A stretch of 64,000 nt of DNA from Streptococcus mitis (GCF_005144795.1 NZ_SWFJ01000005.1:87265-151264), one strand, 5' to 3'; positions 19,926 through 32,250 are shown, counted from the first letter of the stretch. Notes: generated from the letters alone by a model not told the origin. Numbers and translations are program-made.

Positions 19926-21854
19926 ATGGATAAGAAAAAAGCTTTAGAAACCTTTATAACAGGTAAAAATTTTCACCTCCAGAATTATCTGGGAGCGCAT
20001 AGGGAAGAAAAATCTGGTGTGTCTGGCTATACTTTCCGAGTTTGGGCACCCAATGCTCAGGCAGTTCATTTGGTAGGGGATTTCACTAATTGGGTAGAGA
20101 ATCAAATTTCAATGGAACGGAATGAATTTGGAGTCTGGGAAGTCTTTACCAGTCTTGCTCAAGAAGACCAAATTTATAAGTACCATATCACGCGTGCAAA
20201 TGGTCATCAGCTGATGAAGATTGACCCTTTGGCTATTCGATATGAGGCACGACCTGGGACTGGGGCTATTTTAACAGATATTCCAGAGAAAAAATGGAAG
20301 GATGGTCTCTGGTTAGCTCGTAGAAAACGCTTGAGTTTTGAAGAGCGTCCTGTCAATATTTACGAGGCTCATGCTGGCTCTTGGAAGAGAAATCCTGATG
20401 GCAGCCCCTATAGTTTTGCTCAATTGAAAGATGAACTCATTCCTTACTTGGTTGATATGAACTATACTCACATTGAGTTTATGCCTTTGATGTCTCACCC
20501 ACTAGGTTTGAGTTGGGGCTATCAGCTTATGGGTTACTTTGCTCTGGAGCATGCCTATGGTCGCCCTGAAGAGTTTCAAGATTTTGTTGAGGAATGTCAC
20601 TTAAACAATATAGGCGTTATTGTAGACTGGGTACCTGGTCACTTTACTATCAATGATGATGCCTTGGCCTATTATGATGGAACACCGACTTTTGAATACC
20701 AAGACCATAATAAGGCTCATAACTATGGTTGGGGAGCACTCAATTTTGACCTTGGAAAGAATGAAGTCCAGTCTTTCTTGATTTCTAGTATTAAGTTTTG
20801 GATTGACTTTTACCATTTGGACGGTATTCGCGTGGATGCGGTTAGCAACATGCTCTATCTTGACTACGACGATGCTCCATGGACGCCTAATAAAGATGGG
20901 GGCAATCTCAACTACGAGGGATATTATTTCCTTCAACGCTTGAATGATGTTATTAAACAAGCTCATCCAGACGTTATGATGATAGCTGAGGAAAGTTCAT
21001 CAGCTACTCAGATTACTGACACTAAGGATTCAGATGGTCTTGGCTTCGACTACAAATGGAATATGGGTTGGATGAATGACATCCTCCGTTTCTATGAAGA
21101 AGATCCGATTTATCGTAAATACGACTTTAACCTGGTGACTTTTAGCTTTATGTATGTCTTCAAGGAGAATTATCTCCTACCATTCTCACACGATGAAGTG
21201 GTTCATGGCAAGAAGAGTATGATGCACAAGATGTGGGGAGATCGCTATAATCAATTCGCAGGCTTGCGCAATCTCTACACTTACCAAATTTGTCACCCAG
21301 GTAAAAAATTGCTCTTCATGGGTAGTGAATATGGGCAATTTCTAGAATGGAAATCTGAAGAGCAGTTGGAATGGTCTAACCTAGAAGATCCAATGAATGC
21401 TAAGATGAAGTATTTCACTTCTCAGCTAAACCAGTTTTACAAAGACCACCGCTGTCTGTGGGAAATTGATACCAGCTATGATGGTATTGAAATCATCGAT
21501 GCGGATAATCGAGACCAAAGTGTTCTGTCCTTCATCCGTAAGGGTAAAAAGGGCGATATGTTAGTCTGTGTCTTTAATATGGCACCTGTTGAACGAAAAG
21601 ATTTTACAATCGGCCTTCCTGTTGCAGGGATTTACGAAGAAGTCTGGAATACTGAGTTAGAAGAGTGGGGAGGCGTTTGGAAAGAACATAATCAAACTGT
21701 TCAAACGCAAGAAGGACTATGGAAAGATTATGAGCAGACCTTGACCTTTACCCTACCTGCTATGGGAGCAAGTGTTTGGAAAATCAAACGTCGCTTGAAA
21801 CCTACTAAAACTGTCACAAGTAAAAACCAAAAAGGAGTAGAAAATGAAGAATGA
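19926..21854 (+). CDS. glgB: 1,4-alpha-glucan branching enzyme
   Basis: Introduces alpha-1,6 branches into glycogen. The 642 residues have an N-terminal CBM48 ([22 protein letters not shown]) and a GH13 barrel with [26 protein letters not shown] and [10 protein letters not shown], then a C-terminal beta domain. First gene of glgBCDA. Its last codons overlap glgC by 11 bases. The tail (GVENEE) is encoded over the glgC ribosome site AAAGGAG. Confidence 0.96.
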   Translation: MDKKKALETFITGKNFHLQNYLGAHREEKSGVSGYTFRVWAPNAQAVHLVGDFTNWVENQISMERNEFGVWEVFTSLAQEDQIYKYHITRANGHQLMKIDPLAIRYEARPGTGAILTDIPEKKWKDGLWLARRKRLSFEERPVNIYEAHAGSWKRNPDGSPYSFAQLKDELIPYLVDMNYTHIEFMPLMSHPLGLSWGYQLMGYFALEHAYGRPEEFQDFVEECHLNNIGVIVDWVPGHFTINDDALAYYDGTPTFEYQDHNKAHNYGWGALNFDLGKNEVQSFLISSIKFWIDFYHLDGIRVDAVSNMLYLDYDDAPWTPNKDGGNLNYEGYYFLQRLNDVIKQAHPDVMMIAEESSSATQITDTKDSDGLGFDYKWNMGWMNDILRFYEEDPIYRKYDFNLVTFSFMYVFKENYLLPFSHDEVVHGKKSMMHKMWGDRYNQFAGLRNLYTYQICHPGKKLLFMGSEYGQFLEWKSEEQLEWSNLEDPMNAKMKYFTSQLNQFYKDHRCLWEIDTSYDGIEIIDADNRDQSVLSFIRKGKKGDMLVCVFNMAPVERKDFTIGLPVAGIYEEVWNTELEEWGGVWKEHNQTVQTQEGLWKDYEQTLTFTLPAMGASVWKIKRRLKPTKTVTSKNQKGVENEE

Positions 21855-22986
21855 AATGTTAGCTTTGATTCTTGCTGGTGGGCAAGGAACTCGTCTCGGT
21901 AAACTCACTCAAAGCATTGCTAAACCAGCTGTACAATTTGGTGGGCGCTACCGTATCATTGACTTTGCTCTTTCAAACTGTGCCAACTCAGGCATCAACA
22001 ATGTTGGAGTCATTACACAGTACCAACCACTTGCTCTCAACAACCATATTGGGAATGGTTCAAGTTGGGGTCTAGATGGTATTAATTCTGGTGTCTCTAT
22101 CCTTCAACCATATTCTGCAAGTGAAGGAAATCGTTGGTTTGAAGGAACTAGTCACGCTATTTATCAAAATATCGACTACATCGATAGTGTCAATCCTGAA
22201 TATGTTTTGATTCTTTCGGGTGACCATATCTATAAGATGGACTACGATGCTATGCTCCAGTCTCACAAGGATAATAATGCTAGTTTGACAGTCGCAGTTC
22301 TTGATGTTCCTCTTAAAGAAGCTAGCCGTTTTGGTATCATGAATACAGATGCCAATAACCGCATTGTTGAATTTGAAGAGAAACCAGCCCAACCTAAATC
22401 TACCAAAGCCTCTATGGGGATTTACATCTTTGATTGGCAACGTCTCCGCAATATGTTAGTCGCTGCTGAAAAGAGCAATGTCGATATGTCAGACTTTGGT
22501 AAAAATGTCATTCCAAATTACCTTGAGTCAGGTGAAAGTGTCTATGCCTACGAATTTAATGGTTATTGGAAAGACGTTGGTACTATTGAGTCGCTTTGGG
22601 AAGCGAATATGGAGTACATTTCTCCAGAAAATGCCTTGGACAGCCGTAACCGTCAATGGAAGATTTACTCAAGAAACTTAATTTCACCACCAAACTTCCT
22701 TGGGGCAAATGCTCATGTGGAAGATTCCTTGGTTGTAGATGGCTGTTTTGTAGATGGAACTGTTAAACACTCTATCCTTTCAACAGGGGCGCAAGTTCGC
22801 GAAGGAGCAGAAGTAGTAGATTCAGTTATCATGAGTGGAGCCATTATTGGACACGGAGCTAAAATCAAACGTGCCATTATTGGTGAAGGTGCAGTTATTT
22901 CTGATGGTGTCGAAATTGATGGAACAGAAGAAGTACAAGTTGTAGGATATAATGAAGTAGTGGGGGTAGCAACAGATGAAGATTGA
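21844..22986 (+). CDS. glgC: Glucose-1-phosphate adenylyltransferase, catalytic subunit
   Basis: Makes ADP-glucose from ATP and glucose-1-phosphate, the committed glycogen step. The 380 residues contain the nucleotidyltransferase signature [15 protein letters not shown], the catalytic region [11 protein letters not shown], the sugar-phosphate region EFEEKP, and a C-terminal left-handed beta-helix with hexapeptide repeats ([19 protein letters not shown]). It overlaps both neighbours by 11 bases, so the operon is tightly coupled. Confidence 0.97.
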   Translation: MKNEMLALILAGGQGTRLGKLTQSIAKPAVQFGGRYRIIDFALSNCANSGINNVGVITQYQPLALNNHIGNGSSWGLDGINSGVSILQPYSASEGNRWFEGTSHAIYQNIDYIDSVNPEYVLILSGDHIYKMDYDAMLQSHKDNNASLTVAVLDVPLKEASRFGIMNTDANNRIVEFEEKPAQPKSTKASMGIYIFDWQRLRNMLVAAEKSNVDMSDFGKNVIPNYLESGESVYAYEFNGYWKDVGTIESLWEANMEYISPENALDSRNRQWKIYSRNLISPPNFLGANAHVEDSLVVDGCFVDGTVKHSILSTGAQVREGAEVVDSVIMSGAIIGHGAKIKRAIIGEGAVISDGVEIDGTEEVQVVGYNEVVGVATDED

Positions 22987-24115
22987 TAAATATTCTGCCA
23001 TTTTAGGAAACACAGTTGGTTTTCATGATATGTCAACATTGACAGACCACCGTCCAGTAGCTAGTTTGCCATTTGGCGGTAAATATCGTTTGATTGACTT
23101 CCCGCTCTCAAGTCTTGCCAATGCTGGTGTTCGCAGTGTTTTTGGTATTTTTCAGCAGGATAATATTAGTTCTGTTTTTGACCATATCCGTTCAGGGCGT
23201 GAGTGGGGCTTGTCCACTCTTCTTAGTCACTATTATCTAGGAATTTATAATACACGCGTTGAGAGTAGCACAGTAGGAAAAGAATATTACCAACAGCTGC
23301 TCACCTATTTAAAACGCTCTGGGTCAAACCAAACAGTATCACTCAACTGTGATGTTTTGATTAATATTGATTTGAACCAAGTGTTTCACCTACATAGTAC
23401 AACAAAAGGACCTATCACTGTAGTTTATAAAAAACTAGCTAAGAAAGACATTTCAGAAGTAAATGCAATCTTGGAAGTGGATGAAACAGACCATGTTCGT
23501 TCTCATAAACTCTTTGATAGCAAGTCAACAGATGAAGTTTACAATATGTCTACAGATATCTTTGTTGTTGATACACCTTGGTTGATTGAACGCTTAGAAG
23601 AAGAAGCTAAGAAAGAACATCCAGAGAAATTGCGCTATGTTTTACGGGATTTAGCTGCCAAAGAAGGGGCTTTTGCCTACGAGTACACAGGATACCTTGC
23701 AAATATTCACTCTGTAGAGTCTTATTACCAAGCTAACAAAGATATGCTTGAATCGCAAAAATTCTATTCTCTCTTCTCACCAAATCAAAAGATTTATACA
23801 AAGGTTAAAAACGAAGAGCCAACTTACTACGCCAATACATCTAAGGTAAGTACATCTCAGTTTGCTTCTGGTAGTATCATTGAAGGTCAAGTGGCTAATT
23901 CTGTTCTATCACGCAATATTCATGTCCATAAGGATAGCTTGGTTAAAGATAGCATCTTATTCCCTCGTGTTGTTATTGGAGAAGGTGCTCAGGTAGAATA
24001 TGCTATCTTGGACAAGGGTGTGGAAGTTGCAGATGGAGTTGTGATCCGTGGAACTGCAGAACATCCAGTCGTCGTTAAGAAAGGTGCTAAAGTAACAGAG
24101 GATATTCATTCATGA
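22976..24115 (+). CDS. glgD: Glucose-1-phosphate adenylyltransferase, GlgD subunit
   Basis: A GlgC paralogue (379 residues) that in Firmicutes forms a heteromer with GlgC and raises its activity. The nucleotide-binding glycine loop of GlgC (AGGQGTRLG) is replaced by [20 protein letters not shown], and the catalytic LSGDH motif by LNCDVLIN, so the subunit is probably not catalytic by itself. The C-terminal hexapeptide beta-helix is kept. It overlaps glgA by four bases. Confidence 0.95.
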   Translation: MKIDKYSAILGNTVGFHDMSTLTDHRPVASLPFGGKYRLIDFPLSSLANAGVRSVFGIFQQDNISSVFDHIRSGREWGLSTLLSHYYLGIYNTRVESSTVGKEYYQQLLTYLKRSGSNQTVSLNCDVLINIDLNQVFHLHSTTKGPITVVYKKLAKKDISEVNAILEVDETDHVRSHKLFDSKSTDEVYNMSTDIFVVDTPWLIERLEEEAKKEHPEKLRYVLRDLAAKEGAFAYEYTGYLANIHSVESYYQANKDMLESQKFYSLFSPNQKIYTKVKNEEPTYYANTSKVSTSQFASGSIIEGQVANSVLSRNIHVHKDSLVKDSILFPRVVIGEGAQVEYAILDKGVEVADGVVIRGTAEHPVVVKKGAKVTEDIHS

Positions 24116-25545
24116 AAATTTTATTTGTAGCAGCTGAGGGTGCACCCTTTTCAAAAACAGGTGGTTTGGGAGACGTCATTGGCGCTCTTCCTAAATCACT
24201 GGTAAAAGCGGGACATGAAGTTGCAGTGATTTTACCCTACTATGACATGGTAGAAGCTAAGTTTGGAGATCAGATTGAAGATGTTCTCCATTTTGAGGTC
24301 AGAGTTGGGTGGAGAAGCCAGTACTGTGGAATTAAGAAAGCAGTTTTAAACGGTGTAACCTTCTACTTTATTGACAACCAGTATTATTTCTTCCGTGGTC
24401 ATGTTTACGGTGATTTTGATGACGGAGAACGCTTTGCTTTCTTCCAACTTGCTGCCATTGAGGCTATGGAAAGGATTGACTTTATCCCTGACCTTCTTCA
24501 TGTTCATGACTACCATACAGCTATGGTTCCTTTCTTGTTAAAGGAAAAGTACAATTGGATTCAAGCTTACCGTAGTATTAAAACTGTTTTAACAATTCAT
24601 AACTTGGAGTTCCAAGGTCAGTTTTCTGAAGGAATGCTTTGGGATCTATTTGGAGTTGACTTTGAACGTTATGCTGATGGTACCCTTCGCTGGAACAACT
24701 GTCTGAACTGGATGAAGGCTGGAATTCTTTACGCAGACCGTGTGTCAACCGTTTCGCCTAGCTATGCCCATGAAATTATGACTAGTCAGTTTGGATGTAA
24801 CTTGGATCAGATTCTTCGAATGGAGTCTGGTAAAGTTTCTGGTATCGTGAATGGGATTGATGATGATTTGTATAATCCTCAGACGGATGCCCTATTAGAT
24901 TATCATTTTAATCAGGACGATTTGTCTGGAAAAGCACAGAATAAGGCAAAATTACAAGAGAGAGTTGGCTTGCCAGTTAGAGCTGACGTTCCTCTGGTGG
25001 GAATTGTTTCTCGTTTGACACGTCAAAAAGGTTTTGATGTAGTGGTCGAAAGTCTGCACCAGATCTTGCAAGAAGATGTTCAGATTGTTCTTTTGGGAAC
25101 TGGCGACCCAGCCTTTGAAGGAGCCTTCTCATGGTTTGCTCAAATCTATCCAGACAAGCTATCAGCAAATATCACTTTTGATGTCAAACTAGCTCAAGAA
25201 ATCTATGCTGCCTGTGACCTCTTCCTCATGCCGAGTCGTTTTGAACCGTGTGGCTTGTCTCAAATGATGGCTATGCGTTACGGAACCTTGCCATTGGTCC
25301 ATGAAGTTGGTGGCTTGCGAGATACCGTTCGCGCTTTCAATCCAATAGAAGGAAGCGGTACTGGCTTTAGCTTTGACAATCTATCTCCTTACTGGTTGAA
25401 TTGGACTTTCCAAACAGCATTGGACTTGTATAGAAACCATCCTGACGTTTGGAGAAATCTACAAAAACAAGCTATGGAGTGTGATTTCTCATGGGATACA
25501 GCCTGCAGGTCATACCTTGACTTGTACCATAGTTTAGTTAATTAA
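24112..25545 (+). CDS. glgA: Glycogen synthase (ADP-glucose)
   Basis: Elongates alpha-1,4-glucan from ADP-glucose. The 477-residue GT5 enzyme begins with the ADP-glucose loop [13 protein letters not shown]. The GT-B C-terminal motif [29 protein letters not shown] supplies the nucleotide-binding Glu and the second KTGGL-like element. Last gene of the operon, followed by a strong hairpin. Confidence 0.97.
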   Translation: MKILFVAAEGAPFSKTGGLGDVIGALPKSLVKAGHEVAVILPYYDMVEAKFGDQIEDVLHFEVRVGWRSQYCGIKKAVLNGVTFYFIDNQYYFFRGHVYGDFDDGERFAFFQLAAIEAMERIDFIPDLLHVHDYHTAMVPFLLKEKYNWIQAYRSIKTVLTIHNLEFQGQFSEGMLWDLFGVDFERYADGTLRWNNCLNWMKAGILYADRVSTVSPSYAHEIMTSQFGCNLDQILRMESGKVSGIVNGIDDDLYNPQTDALLDYHFNQDDLSGKAQNKAKLQERVGLPVRADVPLVGIVSRLTRQKGFDVVVESLHQILQEDVQIVLLGTGDPAFEGAFSWFAQIYPDKLSANITFDVKLAQEIYAACDLFLMPSRFEPCGLSQMMAMRYGTLPLVHEVGGLRDTVRAFNPIEGSGTGFSFDNLSPYWLNWTFQTALDLYRNHPDVWRNLQKQAMECDFSWDTACRSYLDLYHSLVN

Positions 25546-25550
25546 TAGAT

Positions 25551-25582
25551 AAAATCGTATGATGATTTCATACGATTTTTGG
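25551..25582 (+). terminator. Terminator of glgBCDA
   Basis: AAAATCGTATG / CATACGATTTTT, a perfect 11-base stem with a 7-base loop, ending in T residues. Confidence 0.88.
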
Positions 25583-25603
25583 GCTATTTAGAGAGGAGGA
25601 GTG

Positions 25604-26260
25604 ATGTCTCAAGTAAAAGGATTGTGTGTTATGGATGTTGATGGAACCTTAATCCTAGAAGAAGTGATTGATTTGTTGGGAAGAGAGGCAGGTCGTGAGG
25701 AAGAAATTTCGCAGATTACAAGTCGGGCAATGAGAGGAGAGTTGAACTTTGAAAGAAGTTTACGAGACAGAGTGTCCTTGTTGGAAGGTCTTCCTATTTC
25801 GGTTTTTGATAAAGTCTTCAACACTATTCATCTAACGCCAAATGCCCAGAAATTTATCTCTATTCTCCAAAAGAACGACATCCTAGTTGGTCTGGTGTCC
25901 GGTGGATTTACACCAATAGTTGAGAGATTAGCAAAATCTCTTGGAATTGCCTATTTTTATGCCAACCAACTTGAAGTCAAAGACGGTCTTTTAACAGGAA
26001 AATTAGTTGGACAAATTATCAGTCCCCAGATCAAAAAAGAGACTCTAGAACAATGGAGAGAGGAACTAAAACTTTCTAAAGATAGAACAATTGCAATCGG
26101 TGATGGAGCCAATGATTTATTAATGTTGAAGTCAGCAGGACTAGGAATCGCCTTTTGTGCCAAAGAAGTGCTCAAAAAAGAAATACCGAATTATGTTGAT
26201 AAGAGAGATTTTTTAGAAGTTCTTCCTTTGATTGACTGGTTAGAATGGGGTAAAATATGA
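25604..26260 (+). CDS. HAD-superfamily phosphatase, phosphoserine-phosphatase-like
   Basis: A 218-residue cytosolic HAD enzyme. Motif I is MDVDGTL (the nucleophile Asp pair), motif II is in GLVSGGF, and motif III/IV is [11 protein letters not shown]. The fold and spacing match SerB-type phosphatases. The true ATG is 25604. The overlapping GTG at 25601 is too close to the GAGGAGG ribosome site. It overlaps glycerate kinase by ATGA. Pairing with a glycerate kinase suggests a role in the 3-phosphoglycerate/serine branch, but this is inference. Confidence 0.85.
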   Translation: MSQVKGLCVMDVDGTLILEEVIDLLGREAGREEEISQITSRAMRGELNFERSLRDRVSLLEGLPISVFDKVFNTIHLTPNAQKFISILQKNDILVGLVSGGFTPIVERLAKSLGIAYFYANQLEVKDGLLTGKLVGQIISPQIKKETLEQWREELKLSKDRTIAIGDGANDLLMLKSAGLGIAFCAKEVLKKEIPNYVDKRDFLEVLPLIDWLEWGKI

Positions 26261-27372
26261 AGATTGTAATTGCACCAGATTCATTTAAGGAAAGCTTGAC
26301 CGCTGAAGAGGTGGCTGAAGCTATTAAAAGAGGCTTCCAACAATCAATAGCAGATGTAGAATGTCTTCTCTGCCCTATTGGTGATGGGGGAGAAGGTACC
26401 GTTGATGCTATTAGACATTCTATTGACTTTGAAGAAAAATGGATCCAAGTTACAGGACCTTTTGGACCAAAAGAAGCCATGCGCTATTTTCAAAAAGGGG
26501 AACTGGCACTATTTGAAGTAGCTGACTTGGTTGGTCTTGGAAAGATTCCGATAGAGAAACGAAATCCACTGCAAATCCAAACTCGTGGTATCGGAGAGTT
26601 GATTTGCCATCTCATTGCTAAAGGGATTAAAGATATCTATATCGGTGTTGGTGGCACGGCCAGTAATGATGGAGGACTGGGGATGGCTGCTGGTTTAGGT
26701 TATCAATTTTATGATAAGAATGGAAATGTCTTGCCCTCTTGTGGTCAATCCTTATTGAACTTAGCTTCTGTTTCAATAGAAAATCGCTATGAAATTCCTG
26801 AAGATGTGCAAATTCGTATTTTAGCAGATGTCGTGAGTCCCTTATGTGGTCCTCAAGGTGCGACCTATATTTTTGGCAAACAAAAAGGCCTAGATCCTAC
26901 TATGTTTGAGGCCGTAGATCAGGCAATCCAAGATTTTTATGAAAAAGTTTCACCTGCAACATTAGAAATTAAAGGAACAGGAGCTGGTGGGGGTATTGCT
27001 GCCGGTTTGTGTGCCTTTGCTCAGGCAAGAATCGTATCTGGAATAGATACCTGCTTGGATCTAATCAACTTTGATAAGAAAGTTGCAGATGCTGATTTGG
27101 TAGTTGTAGGAGAAGGAAGGCTAGATCGTCAAAGTTTAGCAGGTAAAGCGCCGATAGGCGTAGCAAAAAGAACCCCTGTCGGAGTTCCTGTCATTGCTAT
27201 TTGTGGTAGTATTGCTGAGGATTTACCTTCCCTACCATTTGAGAATATCCAAGCGGCTTTTTCAATTTTGGAGAAAAGTGAACCTCTAGAAGATAGTTTG
27301 AAAAATGCCAGTCTATATTTGGAGCACACGGCTGCCAATATAGGGAATTTATTAAATATGCGCAAGATTTAG
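26257..27372 (+). CDS. Glycerate kinase (GK1 family)
   Basis: Phosphorylates D-glycerate, linking it to lower glycolysis. The 371 residues show the family signatures [19 protein letters not shown] at the N-terminus, [32 protein letters not shown] and [12 protein letters not shown]. GlxK/GarK-type enzymes have this length. Coupled to the preceding phosphatase, and its stop overlaps the stop of the convergent yueI gene by four bases. Enolase lies just beyond. Confidence 0.93.
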   Translation: MKIVIAPDSFKESLTAEEVAEAIKRGFQQSIADVECLLCPIGDGGEGTVDAIRHSIDFEEKWIQVTGPFGPKEAMRYFQKGELALFEVADLVGLGKIPIEKRNPLQIQTRGIGELICHLIAKGIKDIYIGVGGTASNDGGLGMAAGLGYQFYDKNGNVLPSCGQSLLNLASVSIENRYEIPEDVQIRILADVVSPLCGPQGATYIFGKQKGLDPTMFEAVDQAIQDFYEKVSPATLEIKGTGAGGGIAAGLCAFAQARIVSGIDTCLDLINFDKKVADADLVVVGEGRLDRQSLAGKAPIGVAKRTPVGVPVIAICGSIAEDLPSLPFENIQAAFSILEKSEPLEDSLKNASLYLEHTAANIGNLLNMRKI

Positions 27373-27815
27373 CCAAACCATTTCTTCCATAAGGATGTTT
27401 TGGCTGGTTCTTCCTTTTTAACTTCCCAAAGTTTTGGAAAAGCAAGTCGAAGATCCTTTTCTTCTACTTGTACTGGTGCATTGCTATGGATAATCAGGCC
27501 AAAAGGAGAAGAAGTATGCTCTTCAGATACAATGGTAGCTTGACTATCAGTTTCTTTTGCTTCTTTTAAGTAGAAAACTTGTTTGTCAAATTCGATAGTT
27601 GGTGAAATCTTCACAAATAGTGGCTCTGCTTTTTCCTGAAGGTTTTCTAAAATGGATAAAAAGCCTTTTTCTAACTGAGGACTATTTGCTGTGTCAATAT
27701 CTGCATATCCAAGAACTCTTTCCTCAAAAGTGCCAAGATAGCGTCTTTGCTCATCCGGATTAATTTTTGGCCCACCGTGAGCTTTTTCAAGTAATTGTTT
27801 TGATAAATCTGTCAT
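27369..27815 (-). CDS. YueI family protein (DUF1694)
   Basis: A 148-residue cytosolic protein of the YueI family, function unknown. It begins [20 protein letters not shown], and the LGTFEERV motif follows near residue 27. No membrane segment or known catalytic motif. Oriented against its neighbours and converging on glycerate kinase with overlapping stops. Its promoter sits so close that the transcript should begin at the ATG. Confidence 0.85.
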   Translation of the reverse strand: MTDLSKQLLEKAHGGPKINPDEQRRYLGTFEERVLGYADIDTANSPQLEKGFLSILENLQEKAEPLFVKISPTIEFDKQVFYLKEAKETDSQATIVSEEHTSSPFGLIIHSNAPVQVEEKDLRLAFPKLWEVKKEEPAKTSLWKKWFG

Positions 27816-27821
27816 GAAAAC

Positions 27822-27830
27822 AGTATATCA
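27822..27830 (-). promoter_or_regulatory. Extended -10 promoter of yueI, placed for a leaderless mRNA
   Basis: Minus strand TGA-TATACT, then GTTTTC, then ATG. The six-base gap equals that of mutY, the ABC-F gene and ligA. No ribosome site is present. Confidence 0.65.
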
Positions 27831-27911
27831 TAAAAGTTAGAATAAAACAGACAAAAGAAAGCGATTACTTTATAAAGTTAAGGAAAATTTGCACAAAGAT
27901 AACGTTTTTTC

Positions 27912-27940
27912 TTGAAAAAGGAGGGGTTTTAAGGTATTAT
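27912..27940 (+). promoter_or_regulatory. Strong promoter of enolase
   Basis: TTGAAA, a 17-base spacer and TATTAT, with predicted +1 near 27947, then AAGGAGAG before the eno ATG at 27979. A partial cre-like sequence (GAAAGCGATTAC, around 27855-27870) lies upstream but is far from +1, and I do not score it as a site. Confidence 0.75.
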
Positions 27941-27975
27941 AGAGGTGTAAAAAATTTAACTCATAAGGAGAGTAA

Positions 27976-29281
<1,306 letters not shown>

Positions 29282-29283
<2 letters not shown>

Positions 29284-29304
29284 AATAGTTCAGTGAACTA
29301 TTTT
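29282..29304 (+). repeat. Perfect palindromic hairpin at the eno stop codon
   Basis: AAAATAGTTCA-G-TGAACTATTTT: 11-base arms around one base, starting inside the stop codon. It may protect the mRNA 3' end or cause partial termination. The main terminator lies about 55 bases further on. Confidence 0.6.
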
Positions 29305-29356
29305 ATCCCGAACCTTGAAATTCAAAAGTTCGGCCGTTGATTTAACAACGTTTGAA

Positions 29357-29389
29357 GTCCCTCGGATTTTATCCGAAGGGCTTTTTTTC
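29357..29389 (+). terminator. Terminator of eno
   Basis: AG-CCC-TCGGAT / ATCCGA-AGGG-CT stem followed by seven T residues. Confidence 0.88.
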
Positions 29390-29459
29390 TATTCAGGGGG
29401 CAAAAAAGGGGCAGTGTTTATGGTATAATAGACAAAAATACGTGAATTAGAAAGAAATT

Positions 29460-29954
29460 ATGTCTAAAGAAATTGATATTGAGTATTACCACCAGCTAGC
29501 CTTGCAAAAGCAAAAGGAGCACCGTAAAATTTTAGCCAATTTAAAGAAAAAACCACCAAAAAATCTGGATAAGATAGCCCAACAGATTCACCAAGAAGTT
29601 TTTGCGGAGATTGATTGTACGGCCTGTGCCAACTGTTGCAAGACATTGGGGCCTGACTTTAAAGAAGCGGATATTACACGAATCGCCAAGTACTTTAAGA
29701 TGAAATTACCTGCTTTTGAAGCAGAGTTTTTGCAAGTAGATGAAGATGGTGATAAGGTTTTTAAATCCATGCCTTGTCCCTTTCTAGGAGGAGATAATCT
29801 CTGTTCCATCTATGAAGTTCGTCCAAAGGCCTGTCGAGAGTTCCCCCATACAGATCGCAAAAAGATCCATCAAATCAACCATTTGACGATTAAGAATACT
29901 TTGACCTGTCCGGCAGCCTATCTCTTTGTTGAGAAATTAAAGGATAAGTTATAG
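29460..29954 (+). CDS. YkgJ-family cysteine-cluster protein
   Basis: A 164-residue cytosolic protein of the YkgJ/UPF0153 family, thought to bind zinc or an iron-sulfur cluster. The cysteine clusters are CTACANCCK (CxxCxxCC, near residues 54-61) and CPFLGGDNLCSIYEVRPKAC. A TATAAT near 29423 gives it its own promoter. Its function is unknown. No partner gene is nearby. Confidence 0.85.
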   Translation: MSKEIDIEYYHQLALQKQKEHRKILANLKKKPPKNLDKIAQQIHQEVFAEIDCTACANCCKTLGPDFKEADITRIAKYFKMKLPAFEAEFLQVDEDGDKVFKSMPCPFLGGDNLCSIYEVRPKACREFPHTDRKKIHQINHLTIKNTLTCPAAYLFVEKLKDKL

Positions 29955-30044
29955 AGATTTAAAGGATAAAAAATTTCTAATAATAACTAACAATATGAAG
30001 GGAGTACTCCTGTGCCTAGACCGAAAACAAAATAGGAGCTAGTG

Positions 30045-30551
30045 ATGGCCTCTAAGGAAAACTATGAAAAGCTCAATCGTTTCATATCCCAACTAGGTGA
30101 AGATGAGCTACAGACTCCATTTGATTTCTCAAGAGACTCAAAGAAAAAAGAAGCTCACTGGAAAAGGGATAAGAATCTAAGAGATGTCCTGATTCATCTT
30201 TATGAATGGCAGCAGTTACTTTTGACTTGGGTCCATTCTAATCAAGAAGGTCACGAAAGACCTTTTCTCCCTGAGTCTTATAATTGGAAAACTTATGGAC
30301 AAATGAATGACGCTTTTTGGAAGAAGCACCAGAAAACTTCTTTAGAAGAAGCGACTAGACTATTAGAGCAATCGCATAAAGAGGTTTTAGAGTTGATAGA
30401 AGTTTTTAGCAATGACGAACTCTTTACCAAAGGTGTCTATCAGTGGACGGGTGGGACAAGTCTAGGTTCTTACTTTGTCAGTAACACCTCCGGTCATTAT
30501 GATTGGGCTAGCAAAAAACTCAAAGCACATCGGAAGAATTGTCAGGAATAG
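30045..30551 (+). CDS. ClbS/DfsB family four-helix-bundle protein
   Basis: A 168-residue cytosolic protein of the DUF1706 family (ClbS/DfsB). It has the family features DVLIHLYEWQQLLLTWV, YNWKTYGQMND and YFVSNTSGHYDWA, with helices expected throughout. ClbS itself is a colibactin-inactivating hydrolase. Streptococcal members have no known substrate, so the name marks only the family. The start is the ATG at 30045, since AGGAG at 30034 is well spaced for it and not for the GTG at 30042. Confidence 0.85.
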   Translation: MASKENYEKLNRFISQLGEDELQTPFDFSRDSKKKEAHWKRDKNLRDVLIHLYEWQQLLLTWVHSNQEGHERPFLPESYNWKTYGQMNDAFWKKHQKTSLEEATRLLEQSHKEVLELIEVFSNDELFTKGVYQWTGGTSLGSYFVSNTSGHYDWASKKLKAHRKNCQE

Positions 30552-30603
30552 ATGGCCTATTTGAAATGGCAAGAATCAGTTCTTTTAAAAGTAAGATAAA
30601 AGC

Positions 30604-30632
30604 AAAGGGCTATCAAGTGATGTAGCCCTTTT
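30604..30632. terminator. Bidirectional terminator between the DfsB-like gene and dhaQ
   Basis: AAAGGGCTA / TAGCCCTTT stem between convergent genes, with A and T tracts on the two sides. Confidence 0.82.
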
Positions 30633-30648
30633 GAGTTATACAAGCAAA

Positions 30649-31638
30649 TTACCATGCAAAAGCTGTCGTTGGAGCATTGAGCGCTTCTAACCACTGTTTA
30701 TTTTTTACGGGGCAAAGAGTTACGGATATACCTGCCATATCTAGGCTGGTCATAAATGTTCCTGATTTTATAAAAGTAATAGTGACTCCTTCAATTTCTA
30801 AGAGTTGAAGGAGATCATTGATAAATATGCCCATTTCTAAGTTGCTGGTAGTGCCTAGATTATTTACAAGCAATATAAATTGATCACCCTTTTTCCAATG
30901 ATAGTGTAATCTTAATTTACTTATAATTTCATTTGCAAGGATTTCCGATGATTGGAATGGGACGATACGATAGCCTTCTTCGCCATGTATCCCAATACCA
31001 TAAGAAATATTTCCTTCTTCCAAGTTAAATAGTGGAAGGGTGGCTTGGGGGAGACTAGCAGCTTTCGTTGCAAAGCCAATTGTTGCGATTTCTGGAGCAA
31101 GTTCATGACCTAAATCAGTTAGTTGCTCGATGTCGGCACCATTTTGAGCTGCATATCCTAGAACTTTATGAAGTAAGATTGTACCTGCAAGCCCTCTTCC
31201 TCTAATTTGAAATCTATTGTGAGGTTCAATAGAAATATCGTCGTGTGCTAGACTATAGCCGACTTTAATTCCTTCTTTTCTAGCAGTGTTAATGGCCGAG
31301 CTAAATTCTTTGATGTCTGCTTCGAAATTTTTTACAATGATGAAGACACCGTGACCATTGTTTAAAAAACGAATGGACTCTAAGATTTCAGTTCTTGTAG
31401 GAGGAGTATATAATTGGCCATAGATAGCAGCAGTAAGCATTCCTTCTCCCACATATCCAATATGCGCAGGTTCGTGACCAGAACCTCCACCCGACAATAT
31501 GGGAACCTGATGAGGATTGCGATTTTTTTGATAGATTAATGGTAAGGTAGGATGTTTTTCTAATTCAGGATGACTGCTGACAGTTGCCGAAATGTAACTT
31601 GAAATAATTTTCTGTTTATGATTTGAAATAAATGTCAT
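30649..31638 (-). CDS. dhaQ: DhaQ, DhaK-like co-activator of the dha operon
   Basis: A DhaK paralogue of the same length as DhaK here (329 residues). It keeps the substrate-binding loop GGGSGHEPAH (50-59) and the histidine that binds dihydroxyacetone (GIHGEEG, His218), but it has no DhaL or DhaM partner on its side. In Lactococcus lactis the equivalent protein binds dihydroxyacetone and joins the TetR-type DhaS to activate dhaKLM. It overlaps dhaS by four bases, which supports that pairing. Confidence 0.88.
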   Translation of the reverse strand: MTFISNHKQKIISSYISATVSSHPELEKHPTLPLIYQKNRNPHQVPILSGGGSGHEPAHIGYVGEGMLTAAIYGQLYTPPTRTEILESIRFLNNGHGVFIIVKNFEADIKEFSSAINTARKEGIKVGYSLAHDDISIEPHNRFQIRGRGLAGTILLHKVLGYAAQNGADIEQLTDLGHELAPEIATIGFATKAASLPQATLPLFNLEEGNISYGIGIHGEEGYRIVPFQSSEILANEIISKLRLHYHWKKGDQFILLVNNLGTTSNLEMGIFINDLLQLLEIEGVTITFIKSGTFMTSLDMAGISVTLCPVKNKQWLEALNAPTTAFAW

Positions 31639-32165
31639 TGTGGTCTCTTTCCAATAATTGTCATGATTAGAAAGTCTGGTTGTGGAACTGGACTTTTTTT
31701 ATTGACGTAAGCCTTCACGATTTCTGCTAGAGCATGTGAATGATAGTCTAACAAAAAACAAGTATAAGCAGATGAATCGATATCAATCTGACCGTATTCT
31801 CTTAAAATTTTTGATACAAGCAAGCGACAGTAGCTGATAAAGTGGTCATAGAAGTTATTTTGCCCTTGAATATCAAAAAGTTGAATATAAAAGTCACGCT
31901 CTTGTTCGAAATAAAAAAATAATTCTTGTAATAGTTTTTGGCCTGAAATGAAGTCCAAGTTATTGGTGATATACTCGGTTAAGTCATTTTCAAATATCCA
32001 GTCTAGCAGTTCATATTTGTCAAGAAAGTGATTATAAAAGGTCTGTCTACGAATGCCAGCTGATTCCATGATATCTACAATAGAGATTTTGTCAAATTCT
32101 CTAGTAGCTAATAGGTCTCTAAATGCCTTGGCAATCCGTTTTTTTGTAATAAGTGATGATGCCAT
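31635..32165 (-). CDS. dhaS: DhaS, TetR-family activator of dihydroxyacetone utilisation
   Basis: A 176-residue TetR-type regulator. The N-terminal helix-turn-helix spans about residues 8-55 (FDKISIVDIMESAGIRRQTFYNHF). The C-terminal half is divergent, as expected for the TetR_C_8 (DhaS-type) group. Divergent from dhaKLM, with two palindromes in the shared 153-base gap. With DhaQ and dihydroxyacetone it is expected to activate dhaKLM, by analogy to Lactococcus. Confidence 0.9.
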   Translation of the reverse strand: MASSLITKKRIAKAFRDLLATREFDKISIVDIMESAGIRRQTFYNHFLDKYELLDWIFENDLTEYITNNLDFISGQKLLQELFFYFEQERDFYIQLFDIQGQNNFYDHFISYCRLLVSKILREYGQIDIDSSAYTCFLLDYHSHALAEIVKAYVNKKSPVPQPDFLIMTIIGKRPQ

Positions 32166-32188
32166 AGGAAGCCTTTCTTTTACTTACT

Positions 32189-32197
32189 TCATTTTAC
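32189..32197 (-). promoter_or_regulatory. Extended -10 promoter of dhaSQ
   Basis: Minus strand TGG-TAAAAT, about 25 bases before the dhaS ATG. The perfect palindrome at 32208-32225 covers its -35 region. Confidence 0.6.
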
Positions 32198-32207
32198 CAA
32201 AAAAATG

Positions 32208-32225
32208 TTTTAAACGGGTTTAAAA
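32208..32225. promoter_or_regulatory. Perfect 18-bp palindrome over the dhaSQ -35 region
   Basis: TTTTAAAC-GG-GTTTAAAA. Its position would block RNA polymerase at dhaSQ, so it may be an autoregulatory operator or a site for another factor. It does not resemble the DhaS-type repeat two bases away. Confidence 0.5.
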
Positions 32226-32226
32226 G

Positions 32227-32250
32227 GGGACAAATAATAGAATCTGTCCC
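32227..32250. promoter_or_regulatory. DhaS-type operator
   Basis: GGACAAAT-N6-ATCTGTCC flanked by a further G and C. This fits the lactococcal DhaS operator as I remember it (GGACACAT-N6-ATTTGTCC). It ends one base before the -35 position of dhaKLM, an activator position. Confidence 0.75.

Noticed and set aside
22713..23039. Antisense open frame over the glgC/glgD junction
   Set aside because: Low-complexity Ser/Thr/Pro translation, no ribosome site, and covered by two certain genes.
27855..27870. cre-like sequence upstream of eno
   Set aside because: Two mismatches and about 80-90 bases before +1, not a convincing CcpA position.
29995..30042. 15-codon frame ending just before the DfsB-like gene (possible leader peptide)
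   Set aside because: No ribosome site, and no structure around it that would support attenuation.
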